NCBI GenBank assembly: GCA_051881615.1
Contig: JBJEQF010000022.1
Coordinates: 51,590 to 115,589, forward strand
Length of the DNA stretch: 64,000 bases
Direction of reading: 5' to 3'
Origin: CAMFTQ01 sp051881615
Lineage (GTDB): Bacteria; Bacillota; Clostridia; Oscillospirales; Acutalibacteraceae
Shown: positions 40,673-48,921 of the stretch, one piece after another
How positions within the stretch are numbered: position 1 is the stretch's first letter
How the letters are laid out: every line of letters begins with the position of its first letter
Position numbers and translations under genes: made by a program
Notes under the pieces: model-generated
The model's database searches: none
Seen by the model: only the letters and a program-made list of their open reading frames with translations
Told to the model about the DNA's origin: nothing

Positions 40673-42826
40673 TTATTCTGTTGCTTCTTCAGCTTCCGCT
40701 GTTGTGTTCGGCTGTGTTTGCGGGTCTGTTTCTTGCTCGGTCGGCTCAACAGGAGCTGTTGTTTCCTCCTCTGTAGGCTCAGGCGTTGTTGTCGGAGGCT
40801 GTGTTGCAGGCGGATTTGTCGGAGCTGCTGTTGTCGGCTGAGGCTTTGTTGTCGGAGGCTGTGTCGGCTGCGGTTTTGTTGTCGGCGGCCGCGTCTGAGG
40901 AGGACTTGTAGGTTCGGGTTCCTCATAGCTTGGACGCTGAGGTTCCGCCGTTGTCGGCTGAGTCGGATTTTGCTCTGCGCCCTCAGGCAATCTGCCCATT
41001 GTACCGCTGTCGCCGTCAACTACCCAGTGACCGTCTGACAGGCTGTAGGTAGAGGACGGAAGCTGTTCTCTTTTAGTTTCTTTTCCGTCCTTGTAGAAAA
41101 TCCTGTATGCTCTTGCGCCAAAGGTTTCTGACGTTATGTCGCAGGTTTCGGAATATGTTGCAATAGTATCATAGGACGGGTCCTTATAGCCGTAGATATT
41201 TACTATCAGCTTATTGCCGGACATAGTACATTCCATAAACATCTGGTAGCTTGTCTTGTTCTTAAGCTTTAAATCAAGGTTCGGGTAGTCGATTGTTGCG
41301 TCAAGTCCTGCCGCCGCATAGCTTGACGCCCATCTGTGATTGTATCTTTCGACAATATCCATATTAGCATAAATTGCCGCATAATAAATCGTTGTGCTTG
41401 CCTGACATATTCCGCCGCCTATGCCCTGCTCGTATTTACCGTTGCTGATAACTGTAGCAGGTCTGTAGCCGTTTGACTCAAGGTTGCTGTCGCCTGTGCA
41501 TTTGTTGAATGACCACGTAGCACCGGGTTCAATAACAGAGCCGTTGCAGGCTGAAAGCGCCTGCTCCATATTGTGAGTGCCGTTTTCTGTGTTGTAGGAA
41601 TAAGTTGAATACGTTGAAAGCGGCACGATGTTTTTCTTTACCATATCGACAGTTATAGTCGGACTTATTTCATTTGTTTTTGCCGCAATCGAGCCTGTTG
41701 TTTTGCCTGATGACAAAAATGCCCCGATATCGTTTGCGAGCGTTTCCTGATTTATTTCACTGCCCTTTGTACCCTCGGCATATACGTACTTGTCCTTTTC
41801 AAAGGGTTTAAACTCAGAAACGTGCGCCTGCACCATTTTTATATCAATCTTCTGCGCGATTTTATCAACCGTCTTGTCTATTGAGCTGTTATCAAGAGTT
41901 GCCGTTATTTCAAAATTCTTTTTCTCGGCTGTACCGCCGCTTTTTGCGCTGTAATCTGCGGCAAGCGTGATCACCTCGTCAGTATTGTATGTATAAGAAA
42001 AATCGTCCTGCGTCAGCTTTGCTGTTTTGCCGTTTGCCGTAACAGACAGCTCTATCGGCTTTCTGCTGTCAAGCTGTGCCTGCTGTGCCAGAGTGCGCAC
42101 CTGTGCAAGCGTTTTTCCGCCAACGTCAACACCGCCTATTGATATGCCGTTTGCAAATGTGAAGTCATCGCCCAGCACATTTCCGCTGTTGTCTGTAATC
42201 GGCTGTGTTGTCGGCTCTGCACTGCCCTGCGGCTTACTGCCGTTATCTAAAATTACGCATACACCGCCTATTACTGCAACAAGTCCCAAAACCGTTGCAA
42301 CGGCGATTACAAGCAGCTTGTTTGAGCGTTTGTTTTTTCTGCCGTTTTTCGGTGTTTTATTCTGTCTTTCTGTTTTTTCTTTCGTATCTTCCTGAAAGCG
42401 TCTTTCATTGCCGTCAGACTGTGAGCTGATGTCGATAATTACTTCCTCATCGTCATAATCGTCTTCGTCTGCTTCTTCATATCTGCTGTAGCCGTCGTCA
42501 AAATCCTCCCTGTCGGACAAATCGGGAATTATATAATCGCTTACATCATTTTGACTGCCCGAATAGTAGCTGACTCCTCTGTCGTCATTATCATTTCTGA
42601 CAGGACTTGTGATGAAATCATCGTCAATATACACGGGCAGCTCTTCCTGCTGTGCTGTATTTTCCTGCGATGCATCGACCATATCCTCTGCAATCTCATC
42701 GCTTGTTTCTTCTGTTATTTCTTCTGTTATTTCTTCTGTTATTTCTTCGTTTAAAGCTTCTTTCCCCTCGTCACTGTTTGTGACGTTGATTATGTTGCCG
42801 TTTAAATCGTATTTTTCTCTTTTCAA
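40673..42826 (-). CDS. VanW-family membrane-anchored cell-wall protein
   Basis: 717 residues. A long acidic cytoplasmic N-terminus (including the repeat EITEEITEEITEE) precedes one membrane helix (LLVIAVATVLGLVAVIGGVCVI, near residue 175). Extracellularly follow a putative peptidoglycan-binding domain (YTYNTDEVITLAADY region), the VanW domain with YSYNTENGTHNMEQAL and GIGGGICQASTTIYYAA, and a Pro/Thr-rich tail of about 100 residues. VanW domains are linked to glycopeptide clusters but are widespread without resistance. TTG start with GGGAGG. Encoded alone, divergent from a glycolipid synthase. The biochemical function is unknown. Confidence 0.88.
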   Translation of the reverse strand: MKREKYDLNGNIINVTNSDEGKEALNEEITEEITEEITEETSDEIAEDMVDASQENTAQQEELPVYIDDDFITSPVRNDNDDRGVSYYSGSQNDVSDYIIPDLSDREDFDDGYSRYEEADEDDYDDEEVIIDISSQSDGNERRFQEDTKEKTERQNKTPKNGRKNKRSNKLLVIAVATVLGLVAVIGGVCVILDNGSKPQGSAEPTTQPITDNSGNVLGDDFTFANGISIGGVDVGGKTLAQVRTLAQQAQLDSRKPIELSVTANGKTAKLTQDDFSYTYNTDEVITLAADYSAKSGGTAEKKNFEITATLDNSSIDKTVDKIAQKIDIKMVQAHVSEFKPFEKDKYVYAEGTKGSEINQETLANDIGAFLSSGKTTGSIAAKTNEISPTITVDMVKKNIVPLSTYSTYSYNTENGTHNMEQALSACNGSVIEPGATWSFNKCTGDSNLESNGYRPATVISNGKYEQGIGGGICQASTTIYYAAIYANMDIVERYNHRWASSYAAAGLDATIDYPNLDLKLKNKTSYQMFMECTMSGNKLIVNIYGYKDPSYDTIATYSETCDITSETFGARAYRIFYKDGKETKREQLPSSTYSLSDGHWVVDGDSGTMGRLPEGAEQNPTQPTTAEPQRPSYEEPEPTSPPQTRPPTTKPQPTQPPTTKPQPTTAAPTNPPATQPPTTTPEPTEEETTAPVEPTEQETDPQTQPNTTAEAEEATE

Positions 42827-42978
42827 GCTTAAGCCTCCCTTGGCAAAAATATACCTTCGTACTGATATGATACTACAAATAGTCTGAAAAATAAATTGAT
42901 AAATAAGACAAATTTTGACGAAAAAACTTTGGATTTTTCGATTTTTATTTGTATAATAAAGTTAAATTCTTTGGTTCT

Positions 42979-43022
42979 GTTTTCATATTAGCGCATATGT
43001 GTTTTCATATTAGCGCATATGT
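42979..43022. repeat. Exact 22-bp tandem direct repeat upstream of the glycolipid synthase promoter
   Basis: Two identical 22-bp units abut (42979-43000 and 43001-43022). Each contains CATATTAGCGCATATG. The second ends 3 bp before the -35 of the downstream gene, the position of an activator or repressor site. Confidence 0.85.
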
Positions 43023-43025
43023 ATA

Positions 43026-43054
43026 TTGAAAACGTCCTTTCTGTTTGATATAAT
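43026..43054 (+). promoter_or_regulatory. SigA-type promoter of the glycolipid synthase operon
   Basis: TTGAAA (43026-43031) and TATAAT (43049-43054) are 17 bp apart, with extended TG. Confidence 0.78.
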
Positions 43055-43104
43055 ACTGTTATACGTAATTTTTGGCATTAAAAATTCTTTAAAGGAGGAT
43101 TCAT

Positions 43105-44433
43105 ATGAAGGTCATAATTCTTACCGCCTCGACAGGCGGAGGTCACAAACGTGCCGCCGCCGCATTGAAAGAAATAATTTTTGAAAAAGACAGCAGTGCC
43201 GAGGTTCTGGTCGTTGACGCTCTGGAGGAAATCGGTCACATTTTTAACAAAACAATTTCCGACGGCTATCACTATATGGCTACAAAAACACCCAAGCTGT
43301 ACGGCAAGGCTTACCGTTCTTCCGACAAGGACAATGCGTTAAACGATATGATAAACCGCATAAATTCTCAAAGCGGAAAAAGGCTTTTGCCCATTATAAA
43401 CGAATTTGCTCCCGATATTATCGTTACCTGTCACCCTTTTGTAGCGAAAATGATGGGTGTGCTTAAAGGAAAGGGCAGAATCACCGTTCCTGTTCTGTCA
43501 ATCATAACAGACTTTGCCGCACACAGAACATACATAGACAGCCATATTGACGCTTATGTTGTTTCTAATGACGATATGATTGCAGAGCTTTCCGACAAAT
43601 ACGGCGTTGACAAGGACAAAATTTATTCCTTGGGTATTCCTATTTTTTCAAGCTTTTACTTCAAAAGCAGAAAAGAGGATTTAATAGAGGAGCTCGGCTT
43701 TGACAAAAATCTGAAAACGGTACTCATTATGGCAGGAAGCTTCGGCGTAACCGATGTTCTTAAAATCTATGAAAATCTGCTCGACCTTAAAACGCAATTT
43801 CAGATTATTGTTATCACAGGCAAGAACAAAAGACTTTACAACGCATTTGAAAAAATGCTCAACGATAAAATAGACGAATTTGAGGTAGAGGAGCTGTCTT
43901 ATTTTGAAAAGCTCCCTTCAGACAGCAAAAGGCGAAAAGCATATGAGCTGACAGGACAGATAAAGGGACAGATTAAGGAAAGCATTGACGAAATGCCGAT
44001 TGTAAAACACTTTAAGCGTTCTACTCACGCAAAAAAGCCTACAAAGCTCCTTTATTTTATTGACAATGTTCAGGATTATATGCACATATCGGATTTGATT
44101 ATCACAAAGCCCGGCGGTCTTACCGTATCGGAAAGCCTTGCAAGCTCGCTTCCGCTTGCTATATTCAACGCATTCCCCGGTCAGGAGGAAGACAATGCAG
44201 ATTTTGTGGTAAGGCACAATATGGCGATTTCTCTGCAAAAGGGCAAGCAGGGCGCACAGCAGGTTGACGAGCTGATGACAAATGAAGAAAAGCTCAGACA
44301 AATGAGAGAGAACTGTCAAAGGCTGTGCAAGGATAAGTCGTCCGAAAACATTTATAACCTTATGACAAATCTTACAGAAAACAGCGCAAGCACCTCTGAT
44401 TTATCAGACAACGCCAAAGAAAAGGTAAATTGA
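43105..44433 (+). CDS. MGDG-synthase/UgtP-like glycosyltransferase (GT28)
   Basis: 442 residues. The N-terminal MGDG synthase domain begins ILTASTGGGHKRAAAALKEI, and IVTCHPFVAKMMG follows. The C-terminal GT28 domain has MAGSFGVTDVLKI and the donor-binding segment DLIITKPGGLTVSESLA with GQEEDNADFV. Relatives transfer glucose or galactose to diacylglycerol, making the glycolipid anchor of lipoteichoic acid. A charged stretch of about 50 residues (about 262-310, including SKRRKAYELTGQIKGQIKES) interrupts the C-terminal domain compared with my memory of UgtP. AAAGGAGGA precedes the ATG. It is in an operon with a flippase-like gene 1 bp downstream. Confidence 0.9.
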   Translation: MKVIILTASTGGGHKRAAAALKEIIFEKDSSAEVLVVDALEEIGHIFNKTISDGYHYMATKTPKLYGKAYRSSDKDNALNDMINRINSQSGKRLLPIINEFAPDIIVTCHPFVAKMMGVLKGKGRITVPVLSIITDFAAHRTYIDSHIDAYVVSNDDMIAELSDKYGVDKDKIYSLGIPIFSSFYFKSRKEDLIEELGFDKNLKTVLIMAGSFGVTDVLKIYENLLDLKTQFQIIVITGKNKRLYNAFEKMLNDKIDEFEVEELSYFEKLPSDSKRRKAYELTGQIKGQIKESIDEMPIVKHFKRSTHAKKPTKLLYFIDNVQDYMHISDLIITKPGGLTVSESLASSLPLAIFNAFPGQEEDNADFVVRHNMAISLQKGKQGAQQVDELMTNEEKLRQMRENCQRLCKDKSSENIYNLMTNLTENSASTSDLSDNAKEKVN

Positions 44434-44434
44434 A

Positions 44435-45514
44435 ATGAAGTCTAAAAAGAAAATTATTTCATTTCGTCTTGTTATAAATCTGCTGGCGGTGCTTATCTGC
44501 TCTGTTGTGATAATTTATTTTATTTTCAGTGAAAACGGTCTGCGTGATTTACTAAGCTCTGACATTAAATTTAATTTTTATTGGCTTTTCGCCGCGCTTA
44601 TCTGTCACATTCTGAATATGCTCTGCGATATTTATCTTATCTACAGATATATAAAGTCGCAATACAAGAATTTTCGCTTTTCAGACGCTGTAAAAACGGG
44701 ACTTTTAGGGCAATTCTGGGGAGCAGTTACGCCCTCGTCAACAGGCGGTCAGCCGATGCAGATTTATTATCTGTCAAAATTCGGAATCAGTCCCGGCTAC
44801 AGCACGTCGAGGCTTATTCAAAAATTTCTTGTTTATCAGATAGTGATGACCTGCTTGTCCGGTGTGGCGGTTGGTGTGAACTTCAATATTTTTTCACAGA
44901 TGATAAACAGCTCTGCGTCTGTAATATTTGTGCTTGTCGGCTTTGCCTCACAGCTTATAGTGTCGGCTTTGTTTGTGATTTTTTCGTTTTCAACTCGTCT
45001 TACAGGCGGAATAATAAATTTACTCTCAAAGCTTTTGTCTAAGCTTAAATTTATTAAAAACAGCGACGAAATTATTTTTTCGCTTAAAAAGCAGACAGAG
45101 GTTTTTCACTCGTCAAACAAGACTGTTTACAAGGACAAAAAGCTGTTTTTTATGTCGATAGCCGTAACAGCGCTTCAGCTTTTAGCCATATTTACCGTTC
45201 CGTACTGCGTTTACCGAGGCTTTGGTCTAAGCGGTGCAAGCGTGTTTGATATGATATGCGGTCAGTCGTATGTTAATCTGATTTCGGGTATGATGCCGAT
45301 TCCCGGTGCGTCGGGTGCGGCGGAGCTTGGCTTTGTAACGCTGTTTTCATTATTCTTTACAGGCGAAACGATAAAGAGCGCAACGCTTGTATGGAGAACG
45401 ATAACGTACTATTTCACAATACTTATTTCCGTACCGTTTGCGTATCTGGGCAAGGGCAAGGAGCAAGATGAAGCACAGGAAGAAACAGAAAGTGCAGACG
45501 CTCCGATAGACTAA
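44435..45514 (+). CDS. YbhN/LPG-synthase-TM-like integral membrane protein
   Basis: 359 residues with about eight hydrophobic helices. The family segment is FWGAVTPSSTGGQPMQIYYL near residue 92, with SGMMPIPGASGAAELGF later. This is the UPF0104 family (PF03706), which includes the membrane part of lysyl-phosphatidylglycerol synthase without its catalytic domain. Some members are thought to translocate glycolipids. The ATG lies 1 bp after the glycosyltransferase stop, so a joint role in making and flipping a membrane glycolipid is likely. It converges on spoIIE with only 5 bp between and no visible terminator. Confidence 0.87.
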   Translation: MKSKKKIISFRLVINLLAVLICSVVIIYFIFSENGLRDLLSSDIKFNFYWLFAALICHILNMLCDIYLIYRYIKSQYKNFRFSDAVKTGLLGQFWGAVTPSSTGGQPMQIYYLSKFGISPGYSTSRLIQKFLVYQIVMTCLSGVAVGVNFNIFSQMINSSASVIFVLVGFASQLIVSALFVIFSFSTRLTGGIINLLSKLLSKLKFIKNSDEIIFSLKKQTEVFHSSNKTVYKDKKLFFMSIAVTALQLLAIFTVPYCVYRGFGLSGASVFDMICGQSYVNLISGMMPIPGASGAAELGFVTLFSLFFTGETIKSATLVWRTITYYFTILISVPFAYLGKGKEQDEAQEETESADAPID

Positions 45515-45519
45515 CAGCC

Positions 45520-47841
45520 TCAATAATTACATACAATTCTCATCGCAATCGCCGTAATGTCGTCATCGTGACCGTCATTACGGCTTTTTTGCGCCCGACT
45601 TACAATTTCATACGCAAGCTCCTCAGCACTGCCCTCGTTCCACGATAAAATCAGATCGCATATCCAGCCCTCATCACCGTACAATGCGCCGTCAGACACC
45701 ATAACTATCATATCACCCTCTGACAAATCAATGCTTTCTCTTGACAGCCTGACCTCGTTTAATATACCTATGGGCAGTGACGGAATATTTTTTCGCAGAA
45801 CAGTTCCGTTTTTCCTTATAAACGTGACGGGTGCGCCTGCCTTCATAAGCTGTACCGTACCTGTAAACAGGTTGATGTCTGCCATATCGAGCGTTGCAAG
45901 CGATTCCTCCTCTGACTTCACCATAAGCGCAGAATTTACTACCTGTAGTGAGCAGTCGTACGAAAGTCCTGCCTTGCACAGCTTTGTCATAATGCTTGAC
46001 GTCATATTTGAGTCAACGGCGGCAACGCCCCCCGTACCCATGCCGTCGCTGATAAGCGCAATCATACTGCCAAAGCCGTTGTTAAAGTAATTTATGCAGT
46101 CGCCGCACAGGTTGCCGTTTTCGCTTATGTGCTGGCTTGAGCCGATTTCAACGTCATACACAGGCAGTTCGCTGAAGGCAAGACGTATTTTATCTCCTGC
46201 GTGGCTTGTTAAGGGAGTATCAAACCGTCTGCCGCAGGCCTTTGAAACCTCCCTGACAAGCAGACCCTTTTTAACTGAGTTTTTCAGAGTGAAAACAGCC
46301 TCGACCTCGACAGTCATTCTGCCCTTGCTGTCAATTCTGCAAACACAGTCAACAGGTGCAAGTCCGATTTTGCGCAAGGCGTTAGTCACCCGACCTTCGC
46401 AGTCTGTGTCATACGTTTCTACAGTGTTTAATTCCTGTGACAAATCGCCCAAAAGCTCGGAAAGTCCCGAAAACTGACCTGCTACAACAGAGCGCACCTG
46501 TGTTACCCTTTGGTTTGCCTGCTGATATGCTAAAAGCTGTTCGTAATTTTTGCTTATGCTGTGCGCAAGCTCCTTGTGCTTACAGCATCTTTTTACAAAC
46601 TGCCCGTTTATGTCCTCGGCACTTATTCTGCCGTTTTGCGACAGGATTTTTGTCAGTCGGTTAAAGTCGTCCTTAGTAATCTCTTTTTGCTTTTCAAGGC
46701 AATATACACGCAGACCGCAGGCTGAGCAGACCTCCTTTACGGATTTTTCAAAGACCGTATCTATGGTATTTGAATACATATTTTTCAGCCTGTCCGACAC
46801 GCTTGTTACACATTCGCTGACGTTTTTAAGTGCTTTTGACGCAAAATCAAGGCGCATTACAACGGTGCTTTTTATTGAGCTGTCGCTGTTTTCTCTGTTT
46901 GACGGCAAAAACAATGCAGACAGCGTGTTGCCTACGCTTTTCGGAATGAGCAGAAATGCAGTTGCACCGACCGCCGTTTCTATCAGCACAGCAACAACAA
47001 TCCCTGAGTCTGAGGACGACAGCGACATAACGGTGTTGCAGACGAAAAACACAGCCGCACAGCCGAGCTTGCCCACAGGCGCAAACAGTCCGCACATCAT
47101 ACCGCCAAAGGAATAGCCTGCCGACAGAAAAACAAGCCTTGACGAGGACAGCGAAAAAATTATCCCTGTTGCAATACCGCTTATACTGCCGGCTGTGACA
47201 GAGCCGTATCTGCCGCACAGCAGAATAACGACAACGGCGATTATCCGTCCGAGCGAAATCTGCTCAAACTCAACAGAGCCTAACGATAAAATAAGTATGC
47301 ACCCTGCCATTGCTATACAGGCAAGCTCCTGCTCTGAAAAGGAATTTATCGCCCGACCTGACGAAAACAGCGTTACGGCGCTTTTAATGAAAAAGGCGCA
47401 CGAGCCAGCCGCAAGCGCTTCAAGAACACAGAGCGAAAAGCGTGAAATCTGCGAGGTATCCGAATAAAGCAGAGCAATACCTGTTGCTAAAATCGGCAAA
47501 AACGCAGTCAAGGGTGCAAACAGCGCACTTCTTGAAATTCTTTTTATGTCGCCTAAAATCCACCGTATAGCACAGATGGCGGCAACCGAGGCTATGTAGC
47601 GAAAGCTGTCAACAGGCGAAAGTATTATATAGCCGAGCGCAGCACCTGCCGCCGCCGCAAACAGGTTCTGCCGAGGTGCCGCCGCTGTAAGCGAAGCACC
47701 GAACGGCGCAAGCTCGCCGAGAAGCGCACCTCTTGAAGCCATTACACCGCACAAAAAATAAACCACGTGAGTAACTGCGCTATAAAGCACTGCCGGTGAG
47801 CTTTCCTGCGTTAATTTTTTAACCGTCTTTGAAACTGTCAT
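45520..47841 (-). CDS. spoIIE: Stage II sporulation protein E (SpoIIE phosphatase)
   Basis: 773 residues. About ten membrane helices (residues 20-300) are followed by a central oligomerisation region with cysteines and a C-terminal PP2C phosphatase. PP2C motifs are MIALISDGMGTGGVAA, VMVSDGALYGDEG and the terminal GHDDDITAIAM. SpoIIE dephosphorylates SpoIIAA to activate SigF in the forespore and works at the asymmetric septum. The gene is single, with a promoter of the spoIIE/spoIIG type upstream. Its presence with spoVAD supports a spore-forming host. Confidence 0.95.
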   Translation of the reverse strand: MTVSKTVKKLTQESSPAVLYSAVTHVVYFLCGVMASRGALLGELAPFGASLTAAAPRQNLFAAAAGAALGYIILSPVDSFRYIASVAAICAIRWILGDIKRISRSALFAPLTAFLPILATGIALLYSDTSQISRFSLCVLEALAAGSCAFFIKSAVTLFSSGRAINSFSEQELACIAMAGCILILSLGSVEFEQISLGRIIAVVVILLCGRYGSVTAGSISGIATGIIFSLSSSRLVFLSAGYSFGGMMCGLFAPVGKLGCAAVFFVCNTVMSLSSSDSGIVVAVLIETAVGATAFLLIPKSVGNTLSALFLPSNRENSDSSIKSTVVMRLDFASKALKNVSECVTSVSDRLKNMYSNTIDTVFEKSVKEVCSACGLRVYCLEKQKEITKDDFNRLTKILSQNGRISAEDINGQFVKRCCKHKELAHSISKNYEQLLAYQQANQRVTQVRSVVAGQFSGLSELLGDLSQELNTVETYDTDCEGRVTNALRKIGLAPVDCVCRIDSKGRMTVEVEAVFTLKNSVKKGLLVREVSKACGRRFDTPLTSHAGDKIRLAFSELPVYDVEIGSSQHISENGNLCGDCINYFNNGFGSMIALISDGMGTGGVAAVDSNMTSSIMTKLCKAGLSYDCSLQVVNSALMVKSEEESLATLDMADINLFTGTVQLMKAGAPVTFIRKNGTVLRKNIPSLPIGILNEVRLSRESIDLSEGDMIVMVSDGALYGDEGWICDLILSWNEGSAEELAYEIVSRAQKSRNDGHDDDITAIAMRIVCNY

Positions 47842-47889
47842 TTTTCCACATCCTATAATTATATTTTTTCCGTAAGCTTTTATGACTAA

Positions 47890-47922
47890 ATTATAGGCGA
47901 CAGTGCGGTATTACTTTGTCAA
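47890..47922 (-). promoter_or_regulatory. spoIIE promoter with 21-bp spacer (Spo0A-dependent type)
   Basis: On the minus strand perfect TTGACA (47922-47917) and TATAAT (47895-47890) are 21 bp apart. The spacer contains CTGTCGCC, like a Spo0A box (TGTCGAA). As I recall, B. subtilis spoIIE and spoIIG promoters share this long spacing and need Spo0A~P. Another 0A-like site, TTGTCGAG, lies at 48023-48030. The rest of the 308-bp interval up to 48149 is AT-rich, with only the promoter for the next gene. Confidence 0.7.
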
Positions 47923-48096
47923 TAATTCAGTGGGATTTTTTATATGCTTTTGTAGAAAAATAAGCAAATTCTTATCCTTTTAAATATTAAAAAGTAAAGC
48001 TGTTAAATTAGCTGTTTTTATATTGTCGAGAAAGATTTTAAGTAAGTAAGGAGTGTTAATAATTGTGTATTTCTCTTCTGTGTGTAAATATGGTTA

Positions 48097-48125
48097 TTGA
48101 TATTGGTATTTAATTATGATATAAT
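48097..48125 (+). promoter_or_regulatory. Promoter of the DUF4160/DUF2442 pair
   Basis: TTGATA (48097-48102) and TATAAT (48120-48125) are 17 bp apart, with extended TG. The start codon is 25 bp further on. Confidence 0.7.
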
Positions 48126-48149
48126 GATTACAGTAAGGGAGATGTATTT

Positions 48150-48416
48150 ATGCCTGCAATATGTATATTTTATGGTATTATCATCAGAATGTATAACGAA
48201 AAAGGCGGTAAACACAGCAAGCCGCACCTTCACGCTGAATATCAAGGAGAAGAAATTGTAATCGCTCTTGACGGAGAGATTCTCGAGGGAAAAATACCTA
48301 AAAATAAGTTGAAGCTGGTTGAAGCGTGGATGGAGATACACAAAGAGGACTTACTGGCAAACTGGAAGCTTCTTTCGGAAGGTCAGAAATTTTTTAAAAT
48401 CCCGCCGTTACAGTAA
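48150..48416 (+). CDS. DUF4160 domain protein
   Basis: 88 residues. The DUF4160 pattern is clear: an N-terminal IRMYNEKGGKHSKPHLHAEY, then EIVIALDGEILEGKIPKNK and a C-terminal helix with WKLLSEGQ. Members are small, with a conserved HxxPHxHA-like motif, and are usually encoded next to a DUF2442 protein, as here (54 bp downstream). Toxin-antitoxin-like or metal-binding roles have been suggested; none is established to my knowledge. AAGGGA precedes the ATG. Confidence 0.85.
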   Translation: MPAICIFYGIIIRMYNEKGGKHSKPHLHAEYQGEEIVIALDGEILEGKIPKNKLKLVEAWMEIHKEDLLANWKLLSEGQKFFKIPPLQ

Positions 48417-48469
48417 TACAAGATTACAAAAAGTTGTATTCTTTTCAGTGGATACAAGGAGTTGATACT

Positions 48470-48721
48470 ATGCTACAGCCAAAGGTTATTTCGGTTACTC
48501 CGCTTAACGACTACAAACTGCTTGTTGAATATCTAACAGGCGAGCGTAGAATTTTTGACGTAAAGCCGTATATTAAGGGAGATTGGTACGGCGAGCTTAT
48601 TGACGAAGATGTTTTCAGAACTGTTCACCCCTGCGGAACAACCGTTGAATGGGAGGACGGACAGGATATTTCTCCGCACGAATTATATGAGCTGTCTGTG
48701 GCGGCAGGAGATACTATGTAA
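48470..48721 (+). CDS. DUF2442 domain protein
   Basis: 83 residues. The pattern KVISVTPLNDYKLLVEYLTGERRIFDVKPYI, then FRTVHPCGTTVEWEDGQDISPHELYE, is typical of DUF2442. The ATG at 48470 follows AAGGAG by 8 nt; an upstream in-frame start 12 codons earlier lacks a site. It forms a two-gene unit with the DUF4160 gene. The pair is small and isolated between unrelated genes, as expected for an accessory module. The function is unknown. Confidence 0.85.
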   Translation: MLQPKVISVTPLNDYKLLVEYLTGERRIFDVKPYIKGDWYGELIDEDVFRTVHPCGTTVEWEDGQDISPHELYELSVAAGDTM

Positions 48722-48765
48722 TAACACTTATGACGCTTTTAACATTATTCTTGGTATATGATACA

Positions 48766-48810
48766 AATGAATAATGAATAATGAATAATGAATGATGAAA
48801 AATGAATAAT
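48766..48810. repeat. 7-bp simple sequence repeat
   Basis: About six copies of AATGAAT-like units, some degenerate, lie between the DUF2442 gene and the terminator of the SPFH gene. Noncoding; the copy number may vary between strains. Confidence 0.8.
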
Positions 48811-48821
48811 TATAAAACAAA

Positions 48822-48849
48822 CAGAGCCTTGACTTTTGTCTTGGCTCTG
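48822..48849 (-). terminator. Terminator of the SPFH gene
   Basis: CAGAGCC/GGCTCTG (48822-48828, 48843-48849) with inner GAC/GTC pairing is followed on the minus strand by TTTGTTTTAT. Confidence 0.72.
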
Positions 48850-48921
48850 CTTCCGTTTTTGGGGTTATCCCCTATCCTATTTTTCTATACCTTTTATCCT
48901 TATAAGCTGTTATATTAAAGA

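Noticed and set aside
40673..42826. Vancomycin resistance gene
   Set aside because: VanW-domain proteins are widespread. No vanA/vanH/vanX/vanS/vanR homologues are nearby, so resistance is not supported.
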